In this document: in pieces, positions 54,996 through 63,934 of the stretch
Position numbering within the stretch: position 1 is the stretch's first letter
Layout: each line of letters opens with the position of its first letter
Assembly: GCA_964575255.1 (NCBI GenBank)
Contig: CAZNPZ010000005.1
Span: 1 to 64,000, forward strand
Reading direction: 5' to 3'
DNA: 64,000 bases
From: JAEZHK01 sp964575255
Lineage (GTDB): Bacteria > Bacillota > Clostridia > Christensenellales > Aristaeellaceae
Program-made: the position numbers and the translations under genes
The notes under the pieces: generated by a model
Database searches by the model: none
Told to the model about the DNA's origin: nothing
Seen by the model: only the letters and a program-made list of their open reading frames with translations

Positions 54996-56096
54996 ATGAA
55001 GAGAATGTCTGTTTCGCTGATCCTGGCCATCGTCATGATCCTGACCACCGTCTACGCGTTTCCCGCGCTTGCGGCGGGCGTGACGACGCCAGTCCTGCAG
55101 TCCGCGGCGCTTTCCGTGAAGAGCGACCGATGGGTGACGCTCTCCGTCCGCTGGACCGCCGTATCCGGCGCGAATGCGGGGTATGAGATGGTCGTCATCA
55201 AATCGAACGGTCAGTCGAAGACATTCTACTATGCGGTGGGCGTTACAAGCGCGAAGCTGACATTGACCAACGACGATTTCACCGTGAAACTCCGCGCGGT
55301 CAGAAAATCCGCCTCCGGCGTCAAAAGCTACTCCGCCTACGCGGCGAAGGATGTCGCGAGGGTCGCGCCCAAACTGACGCTGCCCAAGGGCTTCGTGGCG
55401 CTTCAGCCCGGACAGGTCGCGCAGCTTCGGGTCACGGCGGTGCCACAGTCTGACGTGTCGTTCTCGGTTGCGGATTCGGGCGTCGCCACCGTCAGCGCGT
55501 CCGGAACCGTAACCGGAAGACGGCACGGCTCGACCACCGTCACAGTCAGGAGCGGAACCAGCGCGGTGACCGCGAGGGTGTACGTCTCCTTCGCCACCGG
55601 CCAGATTCAGGCGGTGTGCAGCGAAAAGGGCTATGTGAGCGGCGCGTACTGGAGCTATTCAAAAAGCGCCGGGAATTCAGAAGCATATACCGCTTCTCCT
55701 TTCAAGGCGACGACCGCCACCGCGACTTCCCGGAACCGGCCCGGCGACGGCGACTATGTGGGCTACGCGTTCGACTGGGCGAGCGAGTGCATGGGATTTG
55801 CGCACTACATCGGGTACAAAATAAGCAACGTCCAGCCCAAGCTGGGCTGGACGAAGTTTGAAAGCATTGCCGCGGTCAAGGCCGAGGGCGGGCTGCAAAT
55901 CGGCGACATCCTGCGCACCACCGGGCACAGCGCGATCGTCTATGACATCCTGAGCGATGGCACGTTCACGGTCGCCGAGGCGTGGGGCGGCAGCAACAAC
56001 CTGATCAAGGTCGGTGGCCGGTTTGCCGGAACCTACAGCTACACGACGCTGGACGCCATCCCCGGCTTCGTATACGTGTACCGCTTCAAGGGGTAG
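54996..56096 (+). CDS. Secreted Ig-like protein with a C-terminal cysteine-peptidase-like domain
   Basis: A 366-residue exported protein. It has a signal peptide (VSLILAIVMILTTVYAFPALA), an FN3-like domain (about 30-120, VTLSVRWTAVSGANAGYEM), a Big_2-like Ig unit (about 125-200, VADSGVATVSASGTVTG), and a C-terminal domain with Cys265 in SECMGFAHYIGY and His311 in GDILRTTGHSAIVYDI. That pairing and the GDIL...GHSAIV pattern resemble NlpC/P60 or CHAP-like amidases acting on peptidoglycan. ATG 54996 follows AAAGGGCGG. It is the next plus-strand gene after the giant protein and shares Ig-like units with it; a wall-remodelling role is inference. Confidence 0.75.
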   Translation: MKRMSVSLILAIVMILTTVYAFPALAAGVTTPVLQSAALSVKSDRWVTLSVRWTAVSGANAGYEMVVIKSNGQSKTFYYAVGVTSAKLTLTNDDFTVKLRAVRKSASGVKSYSAYAAKDVARVAPKLTLPKGFVALQPGQVAQLRVTAVPQSDVSFSVADSGVATVSASGTVTGRRHGSTTVTVRSGTSAVTARVYVSFATGQIQAVCSEKGYVSGAYWSYSKSAGNSEAYTASPFKATTATATSRNRPGDGDYVGYAFDWASECMGFAHYIGYKISNVQPKLGWTKFESIAAVKAEGGLQIGDILRTTGHSAIVYDILSDGTFTVAEAWGGSNNLIKVGGRFAGTYSYTTLDAIPGFVYVYRFKG

Positions 56097-56099
56097 ATC

Positions 56100-57275
56100 C
56101 TACTTTACGTAGATGAACTCGTTCAGCTTGGCGGCGTTTTTTTCAAAGTCGATGTCGTAGAGCGCCGCCCCGTTTGAACTCCGGGTCTCGCTCTTGTAGG
56201 AGCCGGTGATGGGCATCAGACCCGACTTCATTTCGCCGACGCCGCTTTTCAGCACCGTCGTCGCGAGGCCGATGGCGCTCATCATGTCCACATTGGTGTC
56301 GATGTACTGCCACATGGAGGTAGCCAGCTGCACCAGTTGCTTGACCGACACGCTGCCGCGCATCTTTTTGATTGTCGCGTCGATGACCCTGCGCTGGCGG
56401 CGTGTGCGCTCATAGTCGCTGTCGATGTGGCGGATGCGCGCGTAGCCCAGTGACTGCAAGCCGTCCAAATGGGTGTCCGGGCCGAAGGTCTTCAGGTCGT
56501 ACTCGCCTGCCAGGTACTTTTCCTTGCTCAGATCGAGAAGCCGCGCCTGTTCCTTCAGGCTGTTGTTGACCTGATCCATCTCCTTTTTGGAGATGTCCAG
56601 GTCGATGCCGCCCAGGATGTCGATGATCTCCTTGAAGCTGGAAAAATTGACGAGCACGTATTCGGTGATGTTCATCTTGAAGCACTGGTTGACCACCTTC
56701 ATGGTCAGTTCCGGCCCGCCGTAGTAGCTGGCCGAGTTGATCTTGCGATCGCCGTGGCCGGGGATGGGCACGATGGTGTCACGCATGATGGAGCTTAATT
56801 TGATCCGCCCGTCCTTCACGTTGATGGACGCGATGATGATGGTGTCCGTGCGGGACACCTTTTTGATGTTGCGGGTATCGGAACCCAGGAGCAGGATGTT
56901 GTGCCAGTCGGGGGACAGGCCTTCGGTGACGGACAGATCGTCCACCTTGACCTTCTCATCGCCCTCCAGCGGCGCGAGGTCGGGGTTCTCCTCCAGAATT
57001 TCTTCAATGGTCTTGGAGCCGCCGGACTTGGACGCTTCCGCCTCGGCTTCGGCGTTTTCCGCCGACCAGTCGTCGCCGCCGGTTTGCTGCGCGGTCTGAT
57101 CCGCTTGTGCCGTCTGGCCGCCCGACACGGCGGCGTCTCGCGGGCGCGTCGAGACAAATACGACGATCGCGACAATCAAAACGACCAGGACGGCCAGAAA
57201 GCCGAAAAACCGGCCCGATACGCGTTTCTTCGCGCGGCGCCTTGAGGAATGGTTCTGCCTGTTCAAGTTCCCCAC
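56100..57275 (-). CDS. LytR-CpsA-Psr (LCP) family wall-polymer ligase, second copy
   Basis: A 391-residue membrane-anchored LCP protein. A basic N-terminus is followed by one span (about 24-44, FFGFLAVLVVLIVAIVVFV), an Ala/Gln/Glu-rich spacer, then the catalytic domain with NILLLGSDTRNIKKVSRTDTIIIA, SIMRDTIVPIPGHG, IIDILGGIDLDISKKEMD, HLDGLQSLGYARIRHIDSDYERTRRQR. The start is GTG 57275 after AAGGAG. It converges on the cysteine-peptidase gene with only 3 bp between stops and lies 42 bp after a polytopic membrane protein gene, so they may be co-transcribed. Confidence 0.92.
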   Translation of the reverse strand: MGNLNRQNHSSRRRAKKRVSGRFFGFLAVLVVLIVAIVVFVSTRPRDAAVSGGQTAQADQTAQQTGGDDWSAENAEAEAEASKSGGSKTIEEILEENPDLAPLEGDEKVKVDDLSVTEGLSPDWHNILLLGSDTRNIKKVSRTDTIIIASINVKDGRIKLSSIMRDTIVPIPGHGDRKINSASYYGGPELTMKVVNQCFKMNITEYVLVNFSSFKEIIDILGGIDLDISKKEMDQVNNSLKEQARLLDLSKEKYLAGEYDLKTFGPDTHLDGLQSLGYARIRHIDSDYERTRRQRRVIDATIKKMRGSVSVKQLVQLATSMWQYIDTNVDMMSAIGLATTVLKSGVGEMKSGLMPITGSYKSETRSSNGAALYDIDFEKNAAKLNEFIYVK

Positions 57276-57317
57276 AACTCCTTGACCCGCGGGCTTCGCG
57301 GGAGATTTTCCGATTAC

Positions 57318-58844
57318 TTACTCCGTCCGGATGCTGCCGAGGCCGTAATACTGCGCCATGCGCACGTTCTTCCAGTCCTTCGGGTTGTCGGTGATGTCCT
57401 CGTAGGAGATCAGCGGCATTTTGTCCCGATGTTTCGGCACGATGAGGTCGGAGCCTTTCGCGGCGTTTTCAATGAGCGCCGCACGTTCCATCGTCTCCCG
57501 GCGGTAGTTCGAGGCCTTCCCGGCGGCGATGTCAAGCGCCGCCTCCACGCCCGCGGGCATGCCGGTGATGCGCATGCCGCCGCCGTCGTCGTTCGCTTCG
57601 ACCCCGCACGCGCCGGCGCAGGCGATGAAGAACATCAGGCAGGCTGCGGCGAAGAACGCGGTGCGCCGCTCGGACAGAAGCCGCATCAGGCTGTCAAACG
57701 GATGCACCGCCTCCGGCTTCGCGGCGGCCCTGCGGAGGCCCCATCCCAGAAGATAGTATAAAGAAAACCCGATCAGAAGCCACGCGGTGAAGTACAGCAC
57801 GTTTTGCAGCCTGTCCGCGATGTGCAGCCCCATCGCGTAGAGCGGCGGCGTCGCCATCGCGCAGTAGACGCCAAACGACAGCGCGATTACGGGAAGCGGC
57901 TTCTTGAACGACCAGGTGGAGCGCCCCGCCGCCGCGTACAGAAACGGCAGCGCGAACAGGAACACGACCACCGCCGGGAGCTTCATCGCGGACGCGACGA
58001 TGTACCCGCCCACCGCGAACGACATCATGACCGCCATCAAAGGGGAGAGGCCGCTTCCGATGTAGCGCTCCACCGCGTCCTGCCTGCGGGTGTTGCCGGG
58101 CGCGAGCGCGCTGACGAGAAGCCCTGCGGCGAGGATCAAAAGCAGGATCAGAAGCGCGAACTTCAGGCCGCTCTTTTTATAAAACGCGGCGGCGGTCAGG
58201 ATCAGCAGAACGACGGCGGCGAATAGCGCGGTCGCGTAGTTTCCGCCGCCCAGGATTGCGCACAGAACAACCGACGCGACCATGCCGGGCACGGACGCGC
58301 GCCCTTTCGCGTGCATCGACGCGATTACGCCGAAAAGCAGCAGCATCAGGCAGTGAAAGCCCGTGTAGTACATCGCGCCGTTGAACCAGTAGAACGCCTC
58401 GCCCGCGTCGTGCACGCACTGGAACATCATTAGGATCATCGCGGACGCGACCGCGAGTGCCTCCCAGCGCGTCGCTTTCAGAACCTTGACCAGTACCTGC
58501 CACAGGAAGTAGAAGTTTGAAAGCGCGAACAGCGCGATCAGAAACGCGGCGCCGATCCAATACGCCTGGATGCCGAAGATGCCGGGCTGTAGGCACATCA
58601 GAAACAGCGCCGAATACGTGCCCTGCCACGTCTGATAGTACGCGCCCACCTGTTCCGCGGCGGTTTTCAGCACCGAAAACAGGTTCCCTGTGTTCAGCCA
58701 CGCGGCGGCGGTGGCCGCGCCGTACTTGTAGTCGTCCGCGAACGGCTGCGCGTAGCGCGCGATGGCCAGGAGCGGCAGGATCAGGATCAGGCACATCGCG
58801 GCCATCAGGACGGCGATCACCGGGACGGAGAGCTGTTTTCTCAT
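57318..58844 (-). CDS. Polytopic membrane protein, GT-C/DUF6056-like
   Basis: A 508-residue protein with about eleven or twelve predicted spans. An early loop reads ARYAQPFADDYKYGAATAAAW; an acidic DD pair in the first extracellular loop is typical of GT-C lipid-linked glycosyltransferases, and this pattern recalls the DUF6056 family. Other marks are CVHDAGEAFYWFNGAMYYTGFH and a soluble C-terminal tail of ~90 residues ending RMAQYYGLGSIRTE. Lying directly upstream of an LCP gene, it may add sugars to an envelope polymer. Catalytic activity is unproven. Confidence 0.7.
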   Translation of the reverse strand: MRKQLSVPVIAVLMAAMCLILILPLLAIARYAQPFADDYKYGAATAAAWLNTGNLFSVLKTAAEQVGAYYQTWQGTYSALFLMCLQPGIFGIQAYWIGAAFLIALFALSNFYFLWQVLVKVLKATRWEALAVASAMILMMFQCVHDAGEAFYWFNGAMYYTGFHCLMLLLFGVIASMHAKGRASVPGMVASVVLCAILGGGNYATALFAAVVLLILTAAAFYKKSGLKFALLILLLILAAGLLVSALAPGNTRRQDAVERYIGSGLSPLMAVMMSFAVGGYIVASAMKLPAVVVFLFALPFLYAAAGRSTWSFKKPLPVIALSFGVYCAMATPPLYAMGLHIADRLQNVLYFTAWLLIGFSLYYLLGWGLRRAAAKPEAVHPFDSLMRLLSERRTAFFAAACLMFFIACAGACGVEANDDGGGMRITGMPAGVEAALDIAAGKASNYRRETMERAALIENAAKGSDLIVPKHRDKMPLISYEDITDNPKDWKNVRMAQYYGLGSIRTE

Positions 58845-58873
58845 GGCGCATCCTCTGTATGTTGCTCGCTGCG

Positions 58874-59782
58874 TCAGACCGACCGGATCCTCTGAAGTAC
58901 GTCCGCCGGGATCGTTAGGTCTTGCGCGGCGAGGTTGTTCAGAAGGTGTTCCTCACTGGTCGTCCCAAAGACCGCCGCGCTGACGTTCGGGTTGTCGAGG
59001 ACGTACCGGAGCGCGACCTGCGCGCCGCTCATCCCCGGAACCTCGTCGACGAACCGGTAGGAGAAGCCCTTGATCAATTGACCGCGGAACCGGACGACCG
59101 CGCGCGCCAGATACCACACGTCCCTGGGCCGGGTGATCTTGAAGATCCTGCCCGAATACAGCCCGTGCGCGAGGCAGCCGCCCGCCAGCACGCCGACGCC
59201 CTTCGCGCGGAGTTTTTCAATGTGCGGCTCCACGTCCCGGTTCATCAGGTTGTAGTTGAGCAGCGCGAAGTCGAACTCGGCCTTTTCCTCGACGCGGCGC
59301 AGGACGGATGGGTTGGGGTTGCTGAGGCCTACCGCTCGGACGAGGCCTTCGGATTTTAAATCGTACAACGCGGTCATCGCCTCATCGGTCAGATGGGCGA
59401 GCGACGGGCTATGGAACATGAATAGATCCAGATGATCCGTGCCGATTCGTTCCAGGCTCAGCTGGCAGCTCTCGCGGATCCACGAAGGTGAAAAGTCCTT
59501 GTAGTACCGGCCATAGCCCTTCGCGCGTGTACCGCACTTGGAGGTAAGCACGAGGCCGTCCCTTTTGCCGAGCCGCTTGATCGCGCGCCCGAGGCGGATT
59601 TCCGCGTTGCCGCCGGAGTAGTTGTGGCCGGTGTCGAACAGCGTTACGCCACGCTCGACCGCCTTCAGGAAAATGTCGATGGCGGTCGTTTCATTGAAGG
59701 AGCGCATGCCCCAGAAGCTCGCGCAGCCCAGGCCGATCTGCGAGACCGATATGCCGGTGTTGCCCAGCGGGTTCGTCTTCAT
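58874..59782 (-). CDS. Aldo/keto reductase
   Basis: A 302-residue NAD(P)H-dependent oxidoreductase. The catalytic tetrad is visible: Asp and Tyr in LFDTGHNYSGGNAEIRLG, Lys in LVLTSKCG, His in LDLFMFHSPS. The cofactor end shows AALRYVLDNPNVSAAVFGTTSEEHLLNN in the expected place. ATG 59782 is chosen because homology starts at MKTNPLGNTGISVSQIGLG; upstream codons are unlikely. The substrate is unknown. Confidence 0.9.
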   Translation of the reverse strand: MKTNPLGNTGISVSQIGLGCASFWGMRSFNETTAIDIFLKAVERGVTLFDTGHNYSGGNAEIRLGRAIKRLGKRDGLVLTSKCGTRAKGYGRYYKDFSPSWIRESCQLSLERIGTDHLDLFMFHSPSLAHLTDEAMTALYDLKSEGLVRAVGLSNPNPSVLRRVEEKAEFDFALLNYNLMNRDVEPHIEKLRAKGVGVLAGGCLAHGLYSGRIFKITRPRDVWYLARAVVRFRGQLIKGFSYRFVDEVPGMSGAQVALRYVLDNPNVSAAVFGTTSEEHLLNNLAAQDLTIPADVLQRIRSV

Positions 59783-59932
59783 GCCGTATTCCTCATAAGC
59801 CGCGCAAAGCTTCAAGGCGTTTGATCCGGGCAAAGGGTGTTCGCCGGATACTGCGCGCCGTTTTCATGAAATCATCTAAGGTTTACCAGATATTCTCCAG
59901 CCATTATAATCCATAAGGCGTAAAAATGCAAT

Positions 59933-59977
59933 CGAAGAAAAGCGGCGCGCCCGGATGTCAGTCCAGGCGCGCCGCTT
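59933..59977 (-). terminator. Terminator of the zinc-ribbon/TPM/SPFH operon
   Basis: Perfect 12-bp stem GGCGCGCCGCTT/AAGCGGCGCGCC (59966-59977 and 59940-59951). Read on the minus strand, it is followed by TTCTTCG. Confidence 0.8.
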
Positions 59978-59996
59978 CAATGAATGGATGTATAAA

Positions 59997-61313
59997 TTAC
60001 TTCGCGTCGCCGTCGTCGAACACGTCGCCGCACTCCGGGCAGAACTTCGGGGGATTGGCTTTGTCTTTAGGTTCCCAGCCGCACTTGTCGCAGCGGTAAA
60101 CCTTCGCGCCCTCCGGCTTCTTCGCGCCGCACTCTTGGCAGAATTTGCCCTTGTTGACCGCGCCGCACGCGCACTTCCAGCCCTCGATCGGTTCCGGCTT
60201 CTTCGCGCCGCACTCCATGCAGAACCGGCCTGTGTTCTCGTGGCCGCAGGCGCACTTCCAGGTGTCCGCCGGAGCCTGCTGCGGGGCGGCCTGCGCCTGC
60301 CGCTCGCCCATGGCAAAGAGCGACTGCGCGCTCACGCCGCCCGCGCCCTGCGCCGCGTTCATACCCATGAAGCCCATCATCGCGCCGCCCTGATTCTTGG
60401 CCGCGTCCTGCATCGCCTGCGCCTGCGCGCCCACCAGCTGCGCCGCCGCCATGTTCGGGTTTCTGAACGCCGCGTTGCGCTGCAGTTCCTTGATCATCGC
60501 CTCGTCCTCTTCGGACGCCTTGACCGAGCTGACGCCGAAGGAGACGATCTCGATGCCGCGCAGCTTCGCCCACTTCTGGGAGAGCTCTTCGTTCAGCGCC
60601 TGCGCCAGTTCCGTCGTGTGGCCGGGCAGCGCGCTGTAGCGCACGCCCATCTCCGAGATGCGCGAGAACGCGGGCTGCAGCGCGGTCAGCAGTTCGGTCT
60701 TGAGCTGCGCGTCGATCTTCTCGCGGGGGTAGGCTTCCTCGACGTTGCCGCACACGTTTACGTAGAACAAAAGCGGGTTGACGATCTTGTAGGAATACTC
60801 GCCAAAGCAGCGCACCGAGATGTCCACGTCGAGGCCGACGTTCTTGTCCACCACGCGGAACGGGACGGGGCTGGGCGTGCCGTACTTGTTGCCCACGATC
60901 TCCTTGGTGTTGATGAAGTACACCCGCTGATCCTTCGCGGCCTGCCCGCCGAACGCGAGCCGGTCCAAGACCAGCGAAAGCGACTCCATCACGGCTTCCT
61001 TGTTCATGTCGCCGTAGAAGATGCTGGGTTCGGTGGACGTGTCGTACACGAATTCGCCGGGCTCGGCCGAGACTTCCACCACCTTGCCCTGATCCACGAT
61101 CAGCATGCACTGACCCTCGTTGACGGCCACGATGGAGCCGTTCGAAATCACGTTGTCCGCCACATACTTGCTGCCGCCGAAGCGCTTGTTCATGCGCTTC
61201 ACGGCTTTCACGGCCAGAATGTCCGCCTCCAGCGCCTCCGCGTGGAAGTAGTCGCGCCACTGATCCGCCAGAACGCCCGACAGCGCGCCGATGCCCGCCC
61301 TCAAAAGACCCAT
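59997..61313 (-). CDS. SPFH-domain protein with three C-terminal zinc ribbons
   Basis: A 438-residue protein of the YdjI / 'virion core protein' SPFH group. The N-terminal region and SPFH domain (about 20-270) contain KYVADNVISNGSIVAVNEGQCMLIVDQGKV and RYSALPGHTTELAQALNEELSQKW; a helical AEEDEAMIKELQRNAAF-like section follows. The C-terminus has three zinc ribbons (CACGHENTGRFCMECGAKKP, CACGAVNKGKFCQECGAKKP, CDKCG...FCPECG). In Bacillus, YdjI-type proteins form membrane-associated complexes with YdjG-H partners under envelope stress. It is third in an operon with TPM and zinc-ribbon membrane proteins. Confidence 0.85.
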   Translation of the reverse strand: MGLLRAGIGALSGVLADQWRDYFHAEALEADILAVKAVKRMNKRFGGSKYVADNVISNGSIVAVNEGQCMLIVDQGKVVEVSAEPGEFVYDTSTEPSIFYGDMNKEAVMESLSLVLDRLAFGGQAAKDQRVYFINTKEIVGNKYGTPSPVPFRVVDKNVGLDVDISVRCFGEYSYKIVNPLLFYVNVCGNVEEAYPREKIDAQLKTELLTALQPAFSRISEMGVRYSALPGHTTELAQALNEELSQKWAKLRGIEIVSFGVSSVKASEEDEAMIKELQRNAAFRNPNMAAAQLVGAQAQAMQDAAKNQGGAMMGFMGMNAAQGAGGVSAQSLFAMGERQAQAAPQQAPADTWKCACGHENTGRFCMECGAKKPEPIEGWKCACGAVNKGKFCQECGAKKPEGAKVYRCDKCGWEPKDKANPPKFCPECGDVFDDGDAK

Positions 61314-61332
61314 AATGTGTTCACCCTTTCAT

Positions 61333-62142
61333 TTAGAATTTTCCGCTTCCGCCGCCGTGGCTCGTGCCGCTGGAGGATGTGAAGATCGAGCTGCCGCCCC
61401 CGCCGCCGGAGGATTCCTTCTGGACGCGCACGCGCGTCTGCGTGTGGTAGAGGTAGAGATCCTGCATCCGCGAGATTTGCGTGGAGCCGTCTTTTACGTA
61501 GTGCGAAGCGCTGTACTGCGGCTTCGCGGTCTTCATGCCGATCATGAGGATCCCCATGCCGATGGCGGCGGCCACCAGCGCGCCGAGCAGCAGGTACAGC
61601 CACGAACCGACCGTTCGCTCAAACGGGGAGCGGAGACGCACCGTGTTGTACACGTCGTACGGATCGCCCCTTGCAGCCTGCTGGAGGAAGACTTCCGCGT
61701 CGCGCAGGAACCGTCTGAAGCCGCCCGCGTAATCCCCGCCGGAGAAGAATGGGACGATGTCGTCCGAGATGGCTTGGATGCCGTAGTCGGTGAACGTCTG
61801 AATCCCGCTGCCGGTGGTCAGGATGCACCAGTCGCGGTCTTCCATCGAAAGCATCAGCATCACGCCGTCGTTGTCCGCGCCCTGGCCGTAACCTCTCCCG
61901 TCGTAGTAGTCGGCGGCGAAGTTCAGCGCGGTCTTGCCGTTCAGGCTCCCGGTGGTGAAGATCACGACGTCCATCCTGTATTTTTCGGACAGCCGCTGCG
62001 CCCCGGCGGTGAGCTCGGATATTTCTGAGGCGGTGAGCAGCGACGCGTCGTCCACGACCAGCGGCAAGCTGGAGGCCAGCGCGGGCGCGCAGAGCGCGAG
62101 CAGCATGAGAGACGCAAGCAGAAGGAGAATCAGCCGCTTCAT
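61333..62142 (-). CDS. TPM-domain exported membrane protein (YgcG/YdjH-like)
   Basis: A 269-residue protein with a signal peptide (LILLLLASLMLLALCAPALA), a TPM domain (about 25-150: VVDDASLLTASEISELTAGAQRLSEKYRMDVVIF, YYDGRGYGQGADNDGVMLMLSMEDRDW), one span near residues 185-208, and a Gly/Ser-rich tail ending GTSHGGGSGKF. TPM domains occur in photosystem repair and in membrane stress proteins. It directly abuts the upstream zinc-ribbon gene and lies 19 bp before the SPFH gene, so translation is coupled. Confidence 0.85.
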   Translation of the reverse strand: MKRLILLLLASLMLLALCAPALASSLPLVVDDASLLTASEISELTAGAQRLSEKYRMDVVIFTTGSLNGKTALNFAADYYDGRGYGQGADNDGVMLMLSMEDRDWCILTTGSGIQTFTDYGIQAISDDIVPFFSGGDYAGGFRRFLRDAEVFLQQAARGDPYDVYNTVRLRSPFERTVGSWLYLLLGALVAAAIGMGILMIGMKTAKPQYSASHYVKDGSTQISRMQDLYLYHTQTRVRVQKESSGGGGGSSIFTSSSGTSHGGGSGKF

Positions 62143-63243
62143 CTACATCACCCCCATCGCGAACAAGGCGTAGACGATGGCGAACAACACCACAAACGAA
62201 CCCGCGAAAAGCCCCAGCGCCCACAGGATCGCGCGTCTGGCGTCCACCGGGAGGTTGCCGACGATCCGCCCCGTCTGGCCGTTCATCGCGAACGTGTAGG
62301 TCTTGTCCTTCCACTGGGTGTTCAGCATCCAGACCGGGATCATCACGTTGCGCACGTCGCCCTGCTGGAGGCGGATGCTGGCGGACTGGGTGGAGACCGA
62401 CGTATACCCGTTCACGGTGCCGCGGAACACGTCGATGACCGACTGCTTGATCCGCTCGTCGGCGCGCGGCCTCGCGGCCTCGGCGGCGACGTCGTACCGC
62501 TCCGCCTGATAGCCGGGGAGGTACGCGGTGGAGAACGCGGTTTCGCGCTGGTACTCGAACGGCTCGACCGCTTCCATCAAGGTGTCGTCAAACTTGGAGG
62601 AGCCGTCCACCGGCACGCCGGAAAAGCCGATCCGCCCGCCGCGCAACACCAGGAAATGGTCGGTGTCGGTGACCATGTAGTCGCCGCTTCGGTGGGCGGT
62701 CGTGCGCTCGGCGCGGTAGGTGATGTCCGCGTCCGCGTCGCAGCCGAACAGCCAGAACGGCACGTACACGCCGGTGATCTTCTCGATCCGGTTTTCCTCG
62801 GCGAACAGCTTGGGCAAGAGGCGCTTGCCGCGAATCAGGCCCAGATAGGCGTTCTGCGCGTCCTTCTTGGACTTTACGAACGGCAGGATCGCGTCGGGCT
62901 TGAAGCCGCCCGCGAGCTGCCCCGGCATGATCGAGGGGTTGCCGCAGTAGACGCACTCGGTGGCTGCGGTGGTCTGGTCGGCCACGATCTCCGCGCCGCA
63001 GGAGGAACAGGTGTAGGCGCGGAGCGTCGTCTTCTCCTCGTCCGACCAGTCGCCAGCCCCGGCTTTTTGCCAGTGCATTTCATCCGCCTGGGACGACTGG
63101 CTCACCGCCGCGTCCACCTGCCGCATGACGTCCTTCTCAAACTCGTTTCCGCAAGAATCGCAGCGCAGCTTGCCCTCGCCGCCGTCAAAGTGCAGCGGCG
63201 CGCCGCAGCACGGGCATTTTGCGCTATATACATCGCCTGCCAT
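62143..63243 (-). CDS. Zinc-ribbon membrane protein (YdjG-like, TFIIB-type zinc finger)
   Basis: A 366-residue protein with two N-terminal zinc ribbons, CPCCGAPLHF...CDSCG and CSSCGAEIV...CVYCG, a long central domain (PDAILPFVKSKKDAQNAYLGLIRGKRLLPKLF; VPFWLFGCDADADITY; NVMIPVWMLNTQWKDKTYTFAMNGQTG) and a C-terminal membrane hairpin (ILWALGLFAGSFVVLFAIVYALFAM). ATG 63243 follows AGAGGGTG; GTG 63249 is an alternative. It heads the three-gene set with the TPM and SPFH proteins, the same trio as Bacillus ydjG-ydjH-ydjI. Confidence 0.85.
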   Translation of the reverse strand: MAGDVYSAKCPCCGAPLHFDGGEGKLRCDSCGNEFEKDVMRQVDAAVSQSSQADEMHWQKAGAGDWSDEEKTTLRAYTCSSCGAEIVADQTTAATECVYCGNPSIMPGQLAGGFKPDAILPFVKSKKDAQNAYLGLIRGKRLLPKLFAEENRIEKITGVYVPFWLFGCDADADITYRAERTTAHRSGDYMVTDTDHFLVLRGGRIGFSGVPVDGSSKFDDTLMEAVEPFEYQRETAFSTAYLPGYQAERYDVAAEAARPRADERIKQSVIDVFRGTVNGYTSVSTQSASIRLQQGDVRNVMIPVWMLNTQWKDKTYTFAMNGQTGRIVGNLPVDARRAILWALGLFAGSFVVLFAIVYALFAMGVM

Positions 63244-63483
63244 ATACACACCCTCTCGCTTCCATGGTTGTTAACAATTTGATCTTCAAGTTACGGATTC
63301 CATTGGGGATGACGGGGGAGCGGCGGACAGGCTATCGGTCGGTCGCCTTGGAACTGCCAGAAACATACCAACAGTATAGGACAGGCGGGCGCGTTTTTCA
63401 AGCGCAATCCGTCCGAGTTGACGTCCGCACCGTCCGACTTGACACCATTTCGCCGCATCCTGACGGGCGACCGCGAGGGATTG

Positions 63484-63588
63484 GATCAGGCGGCGGCGCG
63501 GGGGAGCCGCTTCAGCGGACGCCCACCTGTTTTAAGATCAGGTCGGCGGCGTGGGGGAGCCGCTTCAGCGGACGCCCACCTGTTTGAG
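63484..63588. repeat. 52-bp tandem duplication
   Basis: Copies 63484-63535 and 63536-63588 share GATCAGG, CGGCGGCG, GGGGGAGCCGCTTCAGCGG and ACGCCCACCTGTTT with one inserted base and few substitutions. They replace the expected continuation of the Gfo/Idh gene, marking a rearrangement junction. Confidence 0.75.
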
Positions 63589-63797
63589 ATGTACACGATC
63601 TCCACGTTTTCGTCCTCGACCAGTTCCCGGTAGCTTCCGTACGCCTTCGCGCCGCCGTGGCGCTCGATGAACGCCCGCGCACGCGCCTCGTCCCGCGCCG
63701 CCGCCGCGTACAGTTCCCCGTTTTCGGACAGTTTCAGCGCCGCCGCGAACCGCCCGGCGATCCCGCCGCAGCCGAGAATGCCGAATTTGGTCTTCAT
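63486..63797 (-). pseudogene. Truncated Gfo/Idh/MocA-family oxidoreductase
   Basis: Begins normally at ATG 63797 with the NAD(P)-binding motif KTKFGILGCGGIAGRFAAAL, then ARDEARARAFIERHGGAKAYGSYRELVEDENVEIVYIS. Family homology stops at about 63585, where TPxxxH would be expected. The frame then runs through the 52-bp tandem repeat (NRWASAEAAPPRRRP...) to a chance stop at 63486. The remaining ~250 residues, with the EKP catalytic Lys motif and C-terminal domain, are missing. This is a 3'-truncated gene, not a short functional protein. Confidence 0.75.
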
Positions 63798-63881
63798 GCT
63801 GTCCCTCCCGCGCATCGCGTATGGTTTGGTGCCAGTGACATCATAGCAGGAATGGGGTATAAAAGCCATGCCTGCCATAAG

Positions 63882-63921
63882 AAAAACCCAGTGTCCGGTT
63901 CGCCAACCGCGACACTGGGTT
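63882..63921 (-). terminator. Terminator of the gene at the right edge
   Basis: Perfect 11-bp stem AACCCAGTGTC (63885-63895) and GACACTGGGTT (63911-63921). On the minus strand it is followed by TTTC, 13 bp after the stop of the partial gene at 63935. Confidence 0.8.
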
Positions 63922-63934
63922 CGATGCGTCTATG

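Noticed and set aside
63484..63588. Possible CRISPR array
   Set aside because: There are only two directly abutting 52-bp copies with no spacer of constant length and no cas genes.
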